In this document: piece by piece, positions 1 through 12,149 of the stretch
How positions within the stretch are numbered: the stretch's first letter is position 1
How the letters are laid out: the number at the start of each line of letters is the position of its first letter
Source of the DNA: Delphinus delphis
Lineage: Eukaryota; Chordata; Mammalia; Artiodactyla; Delphinidae
Length of the DNA stretch: 64,000 bases
Direction of reading: 5' to 3'
Assembly (NCBI RefSeq): GCF_949987515.2
Contig: NC_082694.2
Span: forward strand, 57,720,080 to 57,784,079
Translations under genes and position numbers: made by a program
Notes under the pieces: generated by a model
The model's database searches: none
What the model saw: only the letters and a program-made list of their open reading frames with translations
What the model was told of the DNA's origin: nothing

Positions 1-88
1 TCCTTACCTCCACCCTCTATTATTCAGTCCCAGCACTACCACCATCCTGTGAACACAATAAACTCCCATCGACTTCTATCTCCATCTG

Positions 89-2437
89 CTTGCATAGCTC
101 ATTTTATTGCACTTTGATTTATTGCACTTTGCAGCTGTTACGTTTTTCACAAATGAAAGGTTTATGGCAACCCTGCACTGAGCAAGTCTATCAGTGCCTT
201 TTAACCAACAGCACTTGCTGACTTTATAGCACTATGTCACAATTTTGTAATTCTCACAATACTTCAAACTTTTTCACTATTATTGTATGTGTCATGGTGA
301 TCTTTGATGTCACCATTATAATTTTTTTGAGACATCATGACACCCATATTAGATGGGTGGATTTGATAAATTTTATGTGTGTTCTGACTGTTCCCCCATT
401 TCTCTTTCTCCTTGGGCTTCCCTAGTCCCTGAGATACAACAGTATTGAAATTAGGCTGATTAATAATCCTACTATGGCCTCTGAATGTTCAAGTGAAAGG
501 AAGAGTTGCACGTCTCTCACTTTATATCTAAAGCTAGAAGTGATTGAATTTAGTGAGGGCGGCATGTGGAAAGCTGAGATAGACTGAAAGCTAGGCCTTT
601 TGCCCAAACAGTTAGCCAAGTTTTGAATGCAACAGAAAAGTTTTTGAAGGAAATTATAGTACTACTCCATTGGAATAAACAAGTGATAAGAACAAGAAGC
701 AGCCATGTTGCTTATATGGCAGAAGTTTTAGTGGCCCGGATAGAAGATCAAACCAGCCACAGCATTCCCTTAAATTAACACCTAATCCACAGCAAGGCTC
801 TAATGCTCTTCATTTCTATAAAGGATGAGAGAGGCGAGGAAGCTACAGAAGAAAAGTCTGGAACTATCAGAAGCTGGGTCATGAGGTTTAGGGAAAGAAG
901 CCGTCTCTGTAACACCGAAGTGCAAGGTGAAGCAGCAAGTGCAGATACAGAGGCTGCAGGAAGTTATTCAGAAGATCCGGCTAAGAATGTACTGAAGGCG
1001 GCTACACTAAACAACAGATATTCAATGTGGACGAAACAGCCTTCTACTGGAAGAGGATACCACCTAGGACTTTCACAGCTAGAGAGAAGTCAATGCCTGG
1101 CTTCAAAGTATCAAAGGACAGGCCAGCTCTCTTGTTAGGGGCTAAGGAGGCTGGTGACTTTAAGTTGAAGCCAATGTTAATTTACCATTCTGAAAATCCT
1201 AGGGCCCTTAAGAATTATACTAAATTTACTCTGTTCTCTATAAACAGAACGACAAAGTCTAGGTGACAGCACATCTATTTACAAAATGGTTTACTAAATA
1301 TTTTAAGCCCACTGTTGAGACCTACTGCTCAGACAAAAAGATTCCTTTAAAAATATGACTGCTCATTGACAATGCATCTGGTCACCCAAGAGTTCTGATG
1401 GAGAAGTACAAGACTCATGTTGTTTTCATGCCTGCTAACACAACCTCCATTCTGCAGTCCATGGATCAAGGAGTAATTTCAATTTTCAAGTCTTATTATT
1501 TAAGGGACAAATTTAATAAGCCTATAGATAGTGATTCCTCTTTTGGATCTGGGCAAAGTAAGTTGAAAATCTTCTGTAAAAAGTTCAGATGCTATTAAGA
1601 ACATTGGTGATTGATAGGAAGAGATCAAAATACCAACATTAGCAGGTGTTTGGAAGAAGTGGATTCCAACCCCCCTGGATGACTTTGAGGGGCTCAAGAC
1701 TTCAGTGGAGGAAGTAACTGAAGATGTGGTGGAAATAGCAAGAGAACTAGCATTAAAAGGGGAGTCTGAAGATGTGACTGAACTGCTGCACTCTCATGAT
1801 AAAACTTGAATGGATGAGGAGTTGCTTCTTATGGTTGAGCAAAGAAAGTGGTTTCTTGAGATGGAAGCTACTCCTGGTGAAGATGATGTGAAGATTGCTG
1901 AGATGACAAGAAAAGATTTAGAATCTTACATAAATTCAGTTCATAAAGCAGCAGCAGGGTTTGAGAGGACTGCCTCCAATTTTGTAAGAAGTCCTACTGT
2001 GAGTAAAATGCTATCACACGCATTGCACGCTACAGAGAACTTGTTCGTGAAAGGAAGAGTCAATCGATGTAGCAAACGTCACTGTTGTCTTATTTTAAGA
2101 AATTGCCACGGTCACCCCAGCTTTCAGCAACCACCCCTCTGATCAGTCAGCAGCACCAGCATCAAAGCAAGACACTCCATCAGCAAAAGGATTACGACTC
2201 ACTGAAGATTCAGACGACGGTTAGCATTTTTTAGCCATAAAGTATTTTTTAATTTAATAAAAATATGTACTTTTTAGGTATAATGCTATTATACACTTAA
2301 TAGACTACAGTATAGTTAAATATAACTTTTACATGCACCAAGAAACCAAAAAATTCATGTGATTCACTTTATTGTGACATTCACTTTACTACAGGGCTCC
2401 GGACCTGAAACCCCAGTATCTCTAAGATATGTCTGTA
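89..2437 (+). mobile_element. Near-full-length Tigger1 DNA transposon (pogo/Tc1-mariner)
   Basis: Both termini are recognisable. The left end reads GCATAGCTCATTTTATTGCA and the right end ATCTCTAAGATATGTCTGTA, which are degenerate inverted copies of the Tigger1 terminal repeat. A TA follows the right end, as expected for a pogo-type TA target. The interior carries the transposase remnant (474-2224) in the same orientation, flanked by AT-rich non-coding ends. At about 2.35 kb it is close to the length of the autonomous element. Stops and frameshifts show it is long dead, as expected for a Tigger copy in a placental mammal. Boundaries are by eye, within a few bases. Confidence 0.93.
474..2224 (+). 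pseudogene. Tigger1 transposase, decayed
   Basis: This is the remnant of a pogo-family DDE transposase of about 580 codons. The probable start is the ATG at 474, followed by codons for a Ser/Lys-rich N-terminus that leads into the helix-turn-helix (CENP-B-type) DNA-binding region. The three catalytic aspartates are still visible: DETAFYW (Asp codon at 1030), [10 protein letters not shown] (Asp at 1368) and SMDQGVIS (Asp at 1464). They no longer share one frame, so at least one frameshift separates the first from the others. Open stretches lie at 803-1138, 1027-1266, 1398-1598 and 1810-2142. The last encodes a C-terminal acidic segment ending near EDSDDG and a TAG at 2222. Family function: cut-and-paste transposition at TA sites. 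This copy cannot make an active enzyme. Confidence 0.9.
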
Positions 2438-2445
2438 TAATCTCC

Positions 2446-2945
2446 CTTCCACATTGTGGCCAGAGTGATAATTTTTAAATAAAAATAAATTCATGTAATT
2501 TACCTCCTTAAAACCCTCCAGCAACTTCACATCACACTTAAAAATAAAATCCAGGCTCCCCATCACAGCCTGGAAGACCCTACAGATACTTACTACTTCT
2601 CTCACATTATTTCTACCCCTTTCTCTTCCCTTATTCTGATTCATTCCTTGGGAACTTGGTTTTGTTCCTTGATGGTGCTAATCTTGTTTTTGCCTCAGTT
2701 CATTTCATTGTCCTGGAATACTCTGTCCCCACGCCACCCCTCAGGGAGGATTTCCCTGTCCACCAATCTAATGAAACACCATCCCATCCATCACTGTCAG
2801 GCTGCCCTGTTTCATTTTCCTTATTGGTCTTATATATTTATCTATTATTTTCTTCTTTTGCTTTATTATCTGTCTACCCCCAAGTACAAGAATGAACACT
2901 GCCAAAAAAAAAGTAGACTCTATATCTGTTGAATAAATGAAGGAA
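2446..2945 (+). mobile_element. LINE L2, 3' portion
   Basis: The sequence follows the ancient L2 3' region: a 'cctccagcaacttcacatca' block, a Pro/Cys-rich pseudo-coding stretch, a 'tgtctacccccaagta' block and the terminal 'ttgaataaatgaa'. It is diverged with several small indels and directly abuts the Tigger1 right end. ORFs here are relics of L2 or chance. Confidence 0.82.
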
Positions 2946-4204
2946 CTCCATTTGTATTTCTAAAATATTAATGTGTCTAAACAGTTCTTGTATAGACACA
3001 AAAATATGGCTTAAGAGATAAACAAAAAAATTAAGGTTTGTGATTGGCCCTGGGAAATTGGATGGCTGGCCTGGCAAGGAGGTAAACTCGCACTTTTTTA
3101 ATTCAAATGCTTTGGAACTAGCTTAACTTCTGCAATGAAAATTGCATCATTTTTTTCTTATTTAAGAAATATATAATGGTTTTACAGGTGGTAAGTCCTG
3201 TTCTAGAAAAAAAAAAATCCAGACAGAAATTACTAGGTAGGAGATACAAGAATTGAGACCCATTTAGCTAAAAATGGAAAGGCAGTGTGTAATAAAATGT
3301 TTGTTAATGATCATACCTTTATTCTAATCCCACCCCCTTCCCTTTAAGCTATAAATTTTAGATAAAATTCAATTGCTCAACAATATTCATTGTCTCTTTA
3401 AAACCAGATGTGTGAGATTCAAAACCAAGATATAGATTCTATTTTAATATCAGAATCGCTTGTTTAACAATATAAATTTAGCTAAATAACACTGAATGTT
3501 ATTGATATGCACACACTGGATAAGAATATCTTTGAGCAGGTGATATTTTGAATCTATTCTTAACAGACAATGGAAGCTCCTATGATACACTAGGGGATAA
3601 CATGAGAGTGTTATAAAAAGTGCCTTTACATGTTATTTGGGTAATATCAGAAATTTCATAAGAAATCTTTACATTTTAATGTGTATTACTGATAATCGAT
3701 TCTTCAAAATACTGCGGCACGTTACAATCCCCCTGCAACTCCACATTAGAGAAAATATTGCATGATGTTTTACATGTTATTATAAGTAGTTAGATGCTTT
3801 TCAAAATTGTTACCTTTCTTTTTATATTTATCAAGGTGGGCAACTTGTGATTTAGAAATCGAAACCTGAGTCCCTCTCAGAGAGGGAGTCTACAGGCTCT
3901 TGGAACTATACTGACCAAAATAAATATCCAAGAGGTCACCATGGGAGGAGGGATGGGCTTTTATCTATCTGACTACAAACGATAAAACAGGGCTGCTGTT
4001 AACCCAAAGGTACCTTTGCAAGAATTTTTAAATAGCATTTCCTCCTTAATTTATTTCCATTGGCCAGAAAAAAAAATCTTAGTAAACAGACAACTGCACA
4101 ACGTTTACCATCAGAACAATGCCTCATCAATCAGCGTCCTTGTACAGTGCACAACCTGCACTTACATACCCAGTGTCTTTGTAATTTAGGAACATTTGGC
4201 AGAA
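2946..4204. other. Unique AT-rich sequence
   Basis: I see no gene, recognisable repeat or convincing ORF in this stretch. It includes a run of A at about 3209-3217 and low-complexity AT sequence. Confidence 0.5.
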
Positions 4205-4445
4205 GCTACCAGGAGACATTCCAGTTCCAAATTAGGAAGACGTTTCTGACATAGTTTTTAAGTCAGAATGAACTGTTTCAGTAAGTTCTTAATCCCCCAT
4301 CACTAAAGGAATGGAAACTTTGGCATAATTAAACTCACATATTATGTGGAAGTTATAGATGAGATTTTAAACATCAAGTGGTAGTTGGACTTGATAAACT
4401 TTAAGGTTTTTTTCCTAATCCTAGAATTTAATATTCCATTTCAAA
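4205..4445 (+). mobile_element. L3/CR1-type LINE, 3' end
   Basis: The order of blocks matches the CR1/L3 3' end: 'aggaagacgtttctgac', then 'cccccatcactaaaggaat', then 'gttggacttgataaac' with 'ctagaattta' at the end. Divergence is high, as expected for a CR1-clade element older than the placental radiation. Confidence 0.75.
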
Positions 4446-4639
4446 AAGATTTAGTGAAACTTTAACAAAATGTATAAAATATATTTGCTCTTATATATAT
4501 AGGAAAGTGTCAGTCATAGCTTTAAAGCAGAAAAGAAATCTAATGCAATTTATTTCGTTAATTTAAGAATGATTCCTTAATGTCTTTTATTTATAAATTA
4601 CTTGTGTTACCCTTATGTACATGGTGCCATTGGTTTCTG

Positions 4640-4800
4640 AAAACAATGAGATAAGAAGTCCAGGTGTTAGTGAATTCCATGTTGAAATGAGAAAGCAGAG
4701 CCTCGGAAATGCAGTTTCACACAAGAAACTTTTCACAAGTAAAAGCTGAAGGAATGAGAGTCAAACTCAGGTTGTTTATTTCCTATCCTTTCTCTTTATA
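4640..4800 (-). mobile_element. Possible MIR fragment
   Basis: An arrangement resembling the antisense MIR core ('gagcctcgg...cacaagaaac...gtcaaactcaggtt') is present but heavily diverged. The call is tentative. Confidence 0.35.
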
Positions 4801-5085
4801 TCATTCCTCTTCCTGAAAGTTCATTCTGGCCTTCTAATCTGCCAAAGCAAACATGGAAATATATTAAGCCATGTAAGGCTTATTGCCTGATAAAAGAGAA
4901 GTTTGATGGTATCAAGTGAGATAAACATTTTTACTACTATTATTTGTTTGTTCACTGGTTTGCTGTCTCTCTTTCTTACCTGATTGTAAGATTGATTAGG
5001 AGAAGGATTCTGCATCTTTTGCTAGCTAATTTCTACCACTAAGGCTCTGAAATAATAGTTGTTTGAATGAATAAATGGTTTAACC
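4801..5085 (+). mobile_element. LINE L2, 3' end
   Basis: The terminal block 'ctgattgtaagattgattag' followed by 'gtttgaatgaataaatggtt' is typical of the L2 3' terminus in sense orientation. The upstream part is less certain. Confidence 0.6.
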
Positions 5086-5580
5086 ACAATTAATTATGTG
5101 GTTATTTATAGAATAGATCTTAGACAGTATACAAGACAAAGGATTCAACAACAGCTTTATACATAAATCTACCTTAAATATATAATCAGAAAAACACACA
5201 GATTAAATGCCACAAACAGGACAGCCTAGATATCAAGGTTAAATGTGTGTAGACCAAATAATCAGTGATTGACTGCATAATCTCCCTTTTAATAGGCTGT
5301 TTGGACACTGCACAACAATGGATTTTTGCATCATCAAAATTAAATTTCAGCTCCAGATTCTTGGTCCATTATAATTTCCATTGGGAATGGTCTCTTCTTT
5401 CCTCTACCCCATATTATTTCCTGTTATTTTCACTAACAGAAGAAGGACTGTCACTCCTTATTGAATTCAAGGAAAAAAATTTTTTGATCAGTTGGAAGTA
5501 TTCAATAATATACAGATGGGAAGAAAATGATATGCAAATAGCTCCAAAATGATAGGACTCAGTGGCCAAACTGGAGAATC
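5086..5580. other. Unique sequence
   Basis: No gene or repeat is recognisable. A 95-codon open stretch at 5265-5552 has no identifiable domain and sits in AT-rich sequence, so I treat it as chance. Confidence 0.45.
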
Positions 5581-5594
5581 AAGAGGGTGCTACC

Positions 5595-5803
5595 GGGCTT
5601 CCCTGGTGGCTCAGTGGTTTAGAGTCCGCCTGCCGATGCAGGGGACACGGGTTCGTGCCCCGGTCGGGAAGGATCCCACATGCCATGGAGCGGCTGAGCC
5701 CGTGAGCCATGGCCGCTGAGCCTGCACGTCCAGAGCCTGTGCTCCGCAAGGGGAGAGGCCACAACAATGAGAGGCCCGCGTACCGCAAAAAAAAAAAAAA
5801 AAA
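5595..5803 (+). mobile_element. CHR SINE, young short form
   Basis: This is a tRNA-derived SINE of the CHR family. The pol III promoter is visible as an A-box-like TGGCTCAGTGG and a B box GGTTCGTGCCC. The body ends in a run of about 17 A. A 14-bp perfect TSD, AAGAGGGTGCTACC, occupies 5581-5594 and 5804-5817. It lacks the extra central block present in the long copies at 15757 and 57822. Confidence 0.97.
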
Positions 5804-5934
5804 AAGAGGGTGCTACCAAAACATACATCGTAAATGGGATCTGGCATTGATGCCAAGGTAAATGAACAGAGGGCCCTGGTTGATTCTTCCTCACATGACA
5901 TCTAGTCTTCTTTCATTTGTGCTCTGAAGAGAAA

Positions 5935-7250
5935 TTCTTTAATTTTATTTATTTTATTTTTTATCAAGATAATTTTTCTAGAGCAGTTTTGGGTTCATAG
6001 CAAAATTGAGCAGAAGGTATAGAGATGTCTGATATAGCTCCTATCCCCACACATGTACAGCCTTCCCACTATTAACATGCCCCTCCAAAGTGGGAATTTT
6101 CAATTGATCAACCTACACTGTCACATCATAATCACCCCAGATCCACAGTTTACACTACAGTTCACTCTTGGTGTTGCGTTGTACGTTCTGTGGATTTGGC
6201 ATAACATGTAATGACATGTATCCATCATTATGGTATCATCCAGAGTATTTTCACTGCCCTCAGAAACCTCTGTGCTCCACCCATTTATCTCTTGCCCTTG
6301 CCCCAACCCCTGGAAACTCCTAATCTTTTCATGTCTTAATAGTTTTGCCTTTTCCAAAATGTCATATAGTTGGAAACACACAGTATGCAGCCTCTTCAGA
6401 TTGACTTCTTTCATTTAATAATATAAATTTAAGTTTCCTTTATGTCTTTTCATGGCTTGATAGGTCCCTTCTTTTTAGCACTGAATGATATCCCATTGTC
6501 TGAATGTACCACATTTTATCCATTCACACCCCGAAAGCCATCTTGGTTTCTTCCAAGTTTTTGGCAATTACTAATAAAGCTCTGTAATCTTTAGTGTGCA
6601 GGTTTTTGTGGGGACATAGTTTTCAACTCCTTTGGGTAAATACCAAGAAGAATGACTGCTGGATCATGTGGTAAGAGTATGTTTAGTTTTTGAAGAAACT
6701 GCCACACTGTTTTTCAAAGTGGCTGCACCACTTTACATTCTCACCAGCAATGAATGAGAGTTCCTGATGCTTCACATCCTTGTCGTCATTTTGTGGTGTC
6801 AGTGTTCCAAATCTGGGCCATTGTAGTAGACATGCAGTGGTTTTAATTTGCATTTCCCTGATGATATATGACTTGGAGCATTCTTTGTATGTTTGTCATT
6901 TGCATATTTTATTTGGTGAGGTGTCTACTAAGGTCTTTGGCCCATTTTTAAATCAGGTTGTTTTCTGAATTTTGAGTTTTAAAAGTTCTTTGTATGTTTG
7001 GATAACAGTACTATCTCAGATTTTAATCTTTTGTAAAGATTTTGTACAGGTCTGTAGCTTGTCTTCTAGTTCTCTTGAATTCTGTCTTTCACAGAGCAGA
7101 AGTTTTATATTTTAATGAAGTCCAGCACATCAGTTACTTCTTTCATGGATTATCCCTTTGGGGTTTCACCTAAAAAGGCATCACCATACTCGAGGTCATC
7201 TGGGTTTTCTAATTTTTTTTTCAGGAAATATCTGGAAGGTGTTTCCCTGT
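5935..7250 (-). mobile_element. L1M LINE, 3'UTR and ORF2 3' end, antisense
   Basis: On the plus strand the 3'UTR complement ('gttttgggttcatagcaaaa') is followed by the complement of the ORF2 C-terminal region ('ccattgtctgaatgtaccac', 'gtggctgcaccactttacat', 'ttaatttgcatttccctgat'). The order is 3' to 5', so the element lies on the minus strand. Divergence indicates a Mesozoic to early Tertiary L1M subfamily. Short ORFs here are non-functional. Confidence 0.9.
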
Positions 7251-8435
7251 CTTAGAATTCAGGTAGTGACTTTGTTCTCTTGGGAAAAATTATTGATATT
7301 GAAATAAAAGTCATACATCAGTACTATCACTTTTCTTGATGGAAAAAAGCACTCATTCTCTTTTAGAAAATGTAGTAAGCTTTCATTTCAGTTGCACTCA
7401 CTCTTTTAAAATTTTATGTTATCTCCCTTTCACTCTGTGTTTGTGATGTATATGTACGACTTAAATTTCTTTTTCTAATTGAAGCCATTAAATAAAAAGG
7501 AGGTTGTTTTGTGAAGACAACTGACATTTAAAATGATAAAACTAACAAATTTTACAAGGCAGTGGGAGAGGGAAAGTATAGCAATACAGGCAGAATATCA
7601 ATTGTACCATATTAACTTAAAAAACACAGAGGTGCTAGGCATACATTATTTGTAAACAGTTGGTGTCAGGAAACATGGTGTTCATTCTATTTGGGATGCA
7701 TAATCTTCGATATTCTGACCACAGTTTAAGATGAACATATTGCATTCTCTGTTTCTGGTATCACGACACAGCAAGTTCAGCTAATTGTGGCAGGGAGATG
7801 GGGGCGGGGTGGCTAGAGGACACAGCAACAGTTTAAGGGAGAAGTCTGTGGGAACTTTAGGTAGTAAAGTAATATTGTGAAAGGGGTATTATTGGGGGAA
7901 TTTTGTAGAGAACAGTAAAAAGGACAAACATAGGTGAGGGATGGAGAAAGATCAAACAAAATTCTACAACTTAAGAGAGGAGAGCAGTTTGGTGGCTGTA
8001 CCTGTCTCTCTCTGATGTAAATGAGAAGTCCCTCCCTCTCTGTCCCATCTACGATGTCTCAGTCTCATCAGAGGATAGCCATTCTGCAGCAGGGACACGT
8101 TTTCTTTGCGTCCCTCTCAAATCTTTTTTCCCGTCCTTTGGCTTTCCATTGTTATCTTCAATCTCCTTTAAAACCAAAGGCTGTGACAGGATTTTTATTT
8201 GAATTTTTTTGACATAAATGCACCAAGGGACATTAAGAATAAGAGACTACTGATCTCTGGAACTACCCCTGACACACAACTCTTTAACTATTACTAAACA
8301 AAGTATTATATCACTAAAAATGTGTTGCTACAAGGCAGTGAATGTTATAAGAACAAATATGGGAAAATGGAGGGGAAATTGTTCATGGAGCTTAAAAATC
8401 CATAGGAGAATCTTAGCCTTTATGAGTCACAGCAA
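7251..8435. other. Unique sequence
   Basis: No supported gene or repeat. G-rich and T-rich patches occur, but no ORF here has a recognisable domain. Confidence 0.45.
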
Positions 8436-8439
8436 ACAT

Positions 8440-8580
8440 TTATACAATGTTTATACAATGTGTCATTTTCCCAAACTCTGCATATTAATTCACTCATTTC
8501 TCACATAGTAGATACTACTATTTTGCCCATTTTGCAAATGAAAAGAAGTCTATAGTATTTTCTTGCCCTAGAGACCATGA
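8440..8580 (-). mobile_element. MIR SINE, antisense fragment
   Basis: The block 'agatactactattttgccca' followed by 'ttttgcaaatgaaaag' matches the antisense MIR core region. It is old and diverged. Confidence 0.5.
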
Positions 8581-9566
8581 GACTCAGAGGGTGGAAGATC
8601 TTGTTTTTTAGGATGAGAGGAGCACAGGTTTCTTTGCAAAGACACCACTAGAGCTCACGGTAGAGTTTTGATGTAGGAGCTGCAGAAATGAATGACTGAA
8701 AGTCCAAGTAAAGTCTTGGAAGTCTTGAAAGTCAATATATTTCTTACATGTGAATTATCTAGTCATATTTATAAAAGCAATTTTAGCTTAGCTTATATTT
8801 TTTCTCATTTTGACATTTAACCTAAGAGCACTTCCATTTCTTAAACATTTTCCATATTAAAACTAATAATAGACATTTTTTTCCGTTCCCCAGTATTTTC
8901 AGACTGAATTAGATTTTGTTCAATAGGAGTCAAAATGATGACTTTTGCTACCACACATGGGGGTCCCATGACATAAGATGATACTTTGAGCCGTATGGAT
9001 TTGAAACATTTCTACTTTCCTAGTTTACATGTTCCTATTGAAGGCGTACATTTTTTAGGAAGTATTTCATTTAACACCTGGAAGGTTGGGTGTGATGGAG
9101 GTATAATTAAATGATAACATCGGTAGAATAGAACATTGCCCCAAGATAACGTTCAGCAATCCTGCTGGAGCATCAAAGGAGTGGCAACCCGAAGCACTGA
9201 TTTTCCAAGCAAGAAACATTTGTTCAGTGAAAATGTCTTATTACAATTAATTTACTCTTGTACAAATGACGAATGCAAGAGTAACTGCAGCCCCTGCGGA
9301 TTAGGAAACACTGCTCTCCTGGCTCCTTCCTGGCTCCTTTCTTCTAGACCAGTACCAATCGCAGTTGGCAGCTGCCTGCTGCAGTGCTTAATATTTCCTT
9401 CCATTTGAAGTTTATATCTCTCGCTCTTTTTCCCATTATTAGTTTTTAGCAATGATTTTTCTCATTCTCCTTCTCACACCCTTTTCTTTCTCAGTTTCCT
9501 CTCTCCCCTTCAGCTTGTTATGTTATTCTTCTACAGATTTTTTACTTATTTATCTCAGATAGATTA
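8581..9566. other. Unique sequence
   Basis: No supported gene. A small direct repeat (ctggctccttcctggctcctt) lies near 9320. Overlapping open stretches at 9136-9408 (+) and 9252-9452 (-) show no domain and are probably chance. Confidence 0.45.
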
Positions 9567-9755
9567 AGAAATGATTTTCAAACCTGACTGTACATCAAAA
9601 TAAGTGGAATATTTTATTAAAAATAATTATTTCTGGGCCCTACCCCCAAGGGATTCTGACTCAGGAAGGCTTCACTGAGGTAGGAAAATCAGCAGCTTAA
9701 ATCTGTATTTTTTAAAGGATTCCCAGATGATAATTATTTGCAGTCAGATATGAAG
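9567..9755 (+). mobile_element. MER5A (hAT-Charlie MITE)
   Basis: The sequence runs through the MER5A landmarks in order: 'attttcaaacctgactgtac', 'gggccctacccccaagggat', 'ctgactcaggaaggct' and 'ggattcccagatgat'. It is a non-autonomous hAT element, about the full 189-bp length. Confidence 0.85.
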
Positions 9756-10764
9756 ATCCTTAATTGATATCCTTTAAATTACCTCAGTCAGCTTTCAAAG
9801 CAAGAGAACCTCTAAAATGCAAAATCAATACATCATCCTCTTCAGAACAAATGCCCCCACACAGAGGTCCCAGTGTACCTGCCCTCTGAGCCCCAAATAG
9901 CATGTGAGTTCAGACACGGATTCCACATTGAGTGTTTTGCTGATTCCCTACTGTTTCGAGGAAGGCAAGATTAATCAGGCAGTGGGCCTTCTGCCCAGAG
10001 AGGCTGTTTGGGAAAAAGTGGACCGTGATTGCAGAGCCTCCACTTCGAATCCGGCTGTCAGAAGGGAACGCCTTCTGGATGAGGAAGCAGCCAGCTCCTT
10101 TCTCGGAGATTCATGCCTCTCGGTCTTAGCCTTAACCCTAGTTAAGAGAGACAATACACCTGGCAGCTCTCTCTCCCATGCATTTTCCAAAGGAGTTGCA
10201 GCCATCTGATAAGCACAGAGAGGCTCCGTTTGCTATTTTTAGGCTGGTTCTTCAGTGAGTACATTAGAAACTCAAACCTAAAAAGAGCATACAAGCCCTA
10301 CAGACAGTGTATGTAGTACCTGCAATGGTGAATTACTGAATGACCAAGAGCATTGTGACCATGACACCAACCCTTAAAAATGCATTCAGAAAATTAGATC
10401 ATTATGATTCATCATAAAAATATATTATTTATAGGAAAATTTTAGGATGTTTTGGAAAGCATTTTAACAATACAGCTTTCAGTCCAGTGAAAATAACATT
10501 TCCATATGGTTTTTCTAGACCAAATGAAATGCAAATACATATTTCTACTACTCAAGTAGGATCTATTTAAATTTTCTAGGGATAATACACGTTTGCTAGC
10601 ACACCTTTAAAATCCATGAGCTAAGTCAACCTTATGACTTCTGTCAACTGATAGGATACCAAATTACCTCACTTTTACTACTTACCCATGATAATTATAA
10701 CAAATATACATTGAGAGTTCTAGTATCTTGCCAGGTACTGAATGTATATCTTTGTTTTATCAAA
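9756..10764. other. Unique sequence
   Basis: No gene is supported. A 101-codon open stretch (9904-10209, +) lies in a locally GC-richer patch, but it has no recognisable domain and no splice or promoter context. Its antisense frame is also open (9975-10205), which argues for base composition rather than coding. Confidence 0.45.
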
Positions 10765-11435
10765 ATAAAAAGAATTTTGTTTTTTCTTATTATAAAAGTA
10801 ATACATAGTCATGTTCATTTAAAAAATAGACCATATGGAAAAAAGAAGTAAGAAAATAAGCCCATCAGAATTTCATCACCTTAGAGATACCCAAATCTTC
10901 CACAATCACATTTCAAAAAACACACTGCCATATCTACTGTGTTACAATTGTTTGTGAATGGTTTTGTGGCAGGGTTATTGTTCTGCTGCCTTAAATAACT
11001 TATTAAATTTTAAAAAGAAAGGTGATATAAAACTAACAAAATAATTATTTTCCATTGCTGTATATACCCTGCCATTTTTCTACATACATGCATATATACA
11101 TGCACACATGTACACATACATACACAAATACACAAAAAAGACTGGACAATTTCACAAACTTCTTTGTCATGTAACAATAATATGAAAAACAATATGGAAA
11201 TCTTGTCACTAAATATTGACATGTATAGTCATTCATAATAAATATAGAGCATTTCTTCATGTGATTACACTACAATTTATTTAACTTATCTCCTATTGTC
11301 GAACATGTAAAATACTTCTAATTTGTTGCTGTCCAAAAATGCATCAAGAAGGTTATTACTATACATATACCTTTGCATACCTGTATGCTTATTTCCTCAA
11401 GATAAATTTCTAACAGGAAAATTGCTGGCCCAAAT
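10765..11435 (-). mobile_element. Old L1 (L1M/L1ME-type) 3' region, antisense
   Basis: Landmarks on the plus strand are 'attataaaagtaatacatag', 'aatttatttaacttatctcc tattgtcgaac' and 'gataaatttctaacagg', which follow the complement of an old L1 3'UTR and ORF2 tail. It is strongly diverged. A local CATA/ACACAT-rich tract lies at about 11083-11130. Confidence 0.6.
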
Positions 11436-11444
11436 TGTCCTGCA

Positions 11445-11590
11445 GACATCATGCCTAACCCTCAAAAAGGCACTGTTTATCCCCATGTTACATATGCAAG
11501 AAATGAGTAGAATTAACATACTCAAGATCACATAGCTTTTAAAAATCTGGATTCAAGTAAGGATTCCTCAAGGTAGCTGCTAATCTCATC
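11445..11590 (-). mobile_element. MIR SINE, antisense
   Basis: The order 'cctaaccctcaaaaaggcac', 'tatccccatgttacatatgc', 'ctcaagatcacatag' and 'ctggattcaag' matches the antisense MIR core. Confidence 0.65.
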
Positions 11591-11920
11591 TAATAACCAC
11601 ATAAAAATGTATTAAACTCATACTGACTCTTGATATTATCAAGAGGTTAACTCCAAGTCTCCCACCTTTGAGATAATTATTTCCAAATAATGAACCCCAA
11701 GAACTCATGCCATATATGGTGGAAAGCCCAGAGCCCTAAAAGCATTTCTGAGGCATACCAAGCACCTTATATTCTTCTGATTATCTCTTGTTCCATGGTT
11801 GGTCGCTCTGGACCTCTTGTTTCAACTCTTACAGTGGCCATTCTTTTTCTGGCACCAATTCTAACCAGGACTGGACCCTCACTCCCATTCCCCAAAGCCC
11901 CATCAATATAAGATTGCTGG
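11591..11920. other. Unique sequence
   Basis: No gene or repeat is recognised. The 73-codon open stretch at 11690-11911 (+) is probably chance; its opposite strand is also open. Confidence 0.4.
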
Positions 11921-12132
11921 GGCTTCCTTGGTGGCGCAGTGGTTGAGAGTCCGCCTGCCGATGCAGGGGACACGGGTTCGTGCCCCGGTCCAGGAAGATC
12001 CCACATGCCGTGGAGTGGCTGGGCCCGTGAGCCATGGCCGCTGAGCCTGCACATCCGGAGCCTGTGCTCCGCAACGGGAGAGGCCGCAGCAGTGAGAGGC
12101 CCACGCACCGCAAAAAAAAAAAAAAAAAAAAA
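11921..12132 (+). mobile_element. CHR SINE, young short form
   Basis: Same short-form body as the 5595 copy, with A box TGGCGCAGTGG, B box GGTTCGTGCCC and a tail of about 20 A. I could not find a clear TSD. The 5' flank ends in AAGATTGCTG and the 3' flank begins AAGACAACTC, so only the first four bases agree. Confidence 0.95.
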
Positions 12133-12149
12133 GACAACTCTTGTATCAA

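Noticed and set aside
5595..5803. Functional tRNA gene, based on A- and B-box sequences
   Set aside because: The boxes belong to the tRNA-derived head of a SINE with A-tail and TSD; no cloverleaf with a matching acceptor stem is present.
9904..10209. 101-codon open frame in a GC-richer patch
   Set aside because: The opposite strand is open too (9975-10205), and there is no domain, splice context or promoter.
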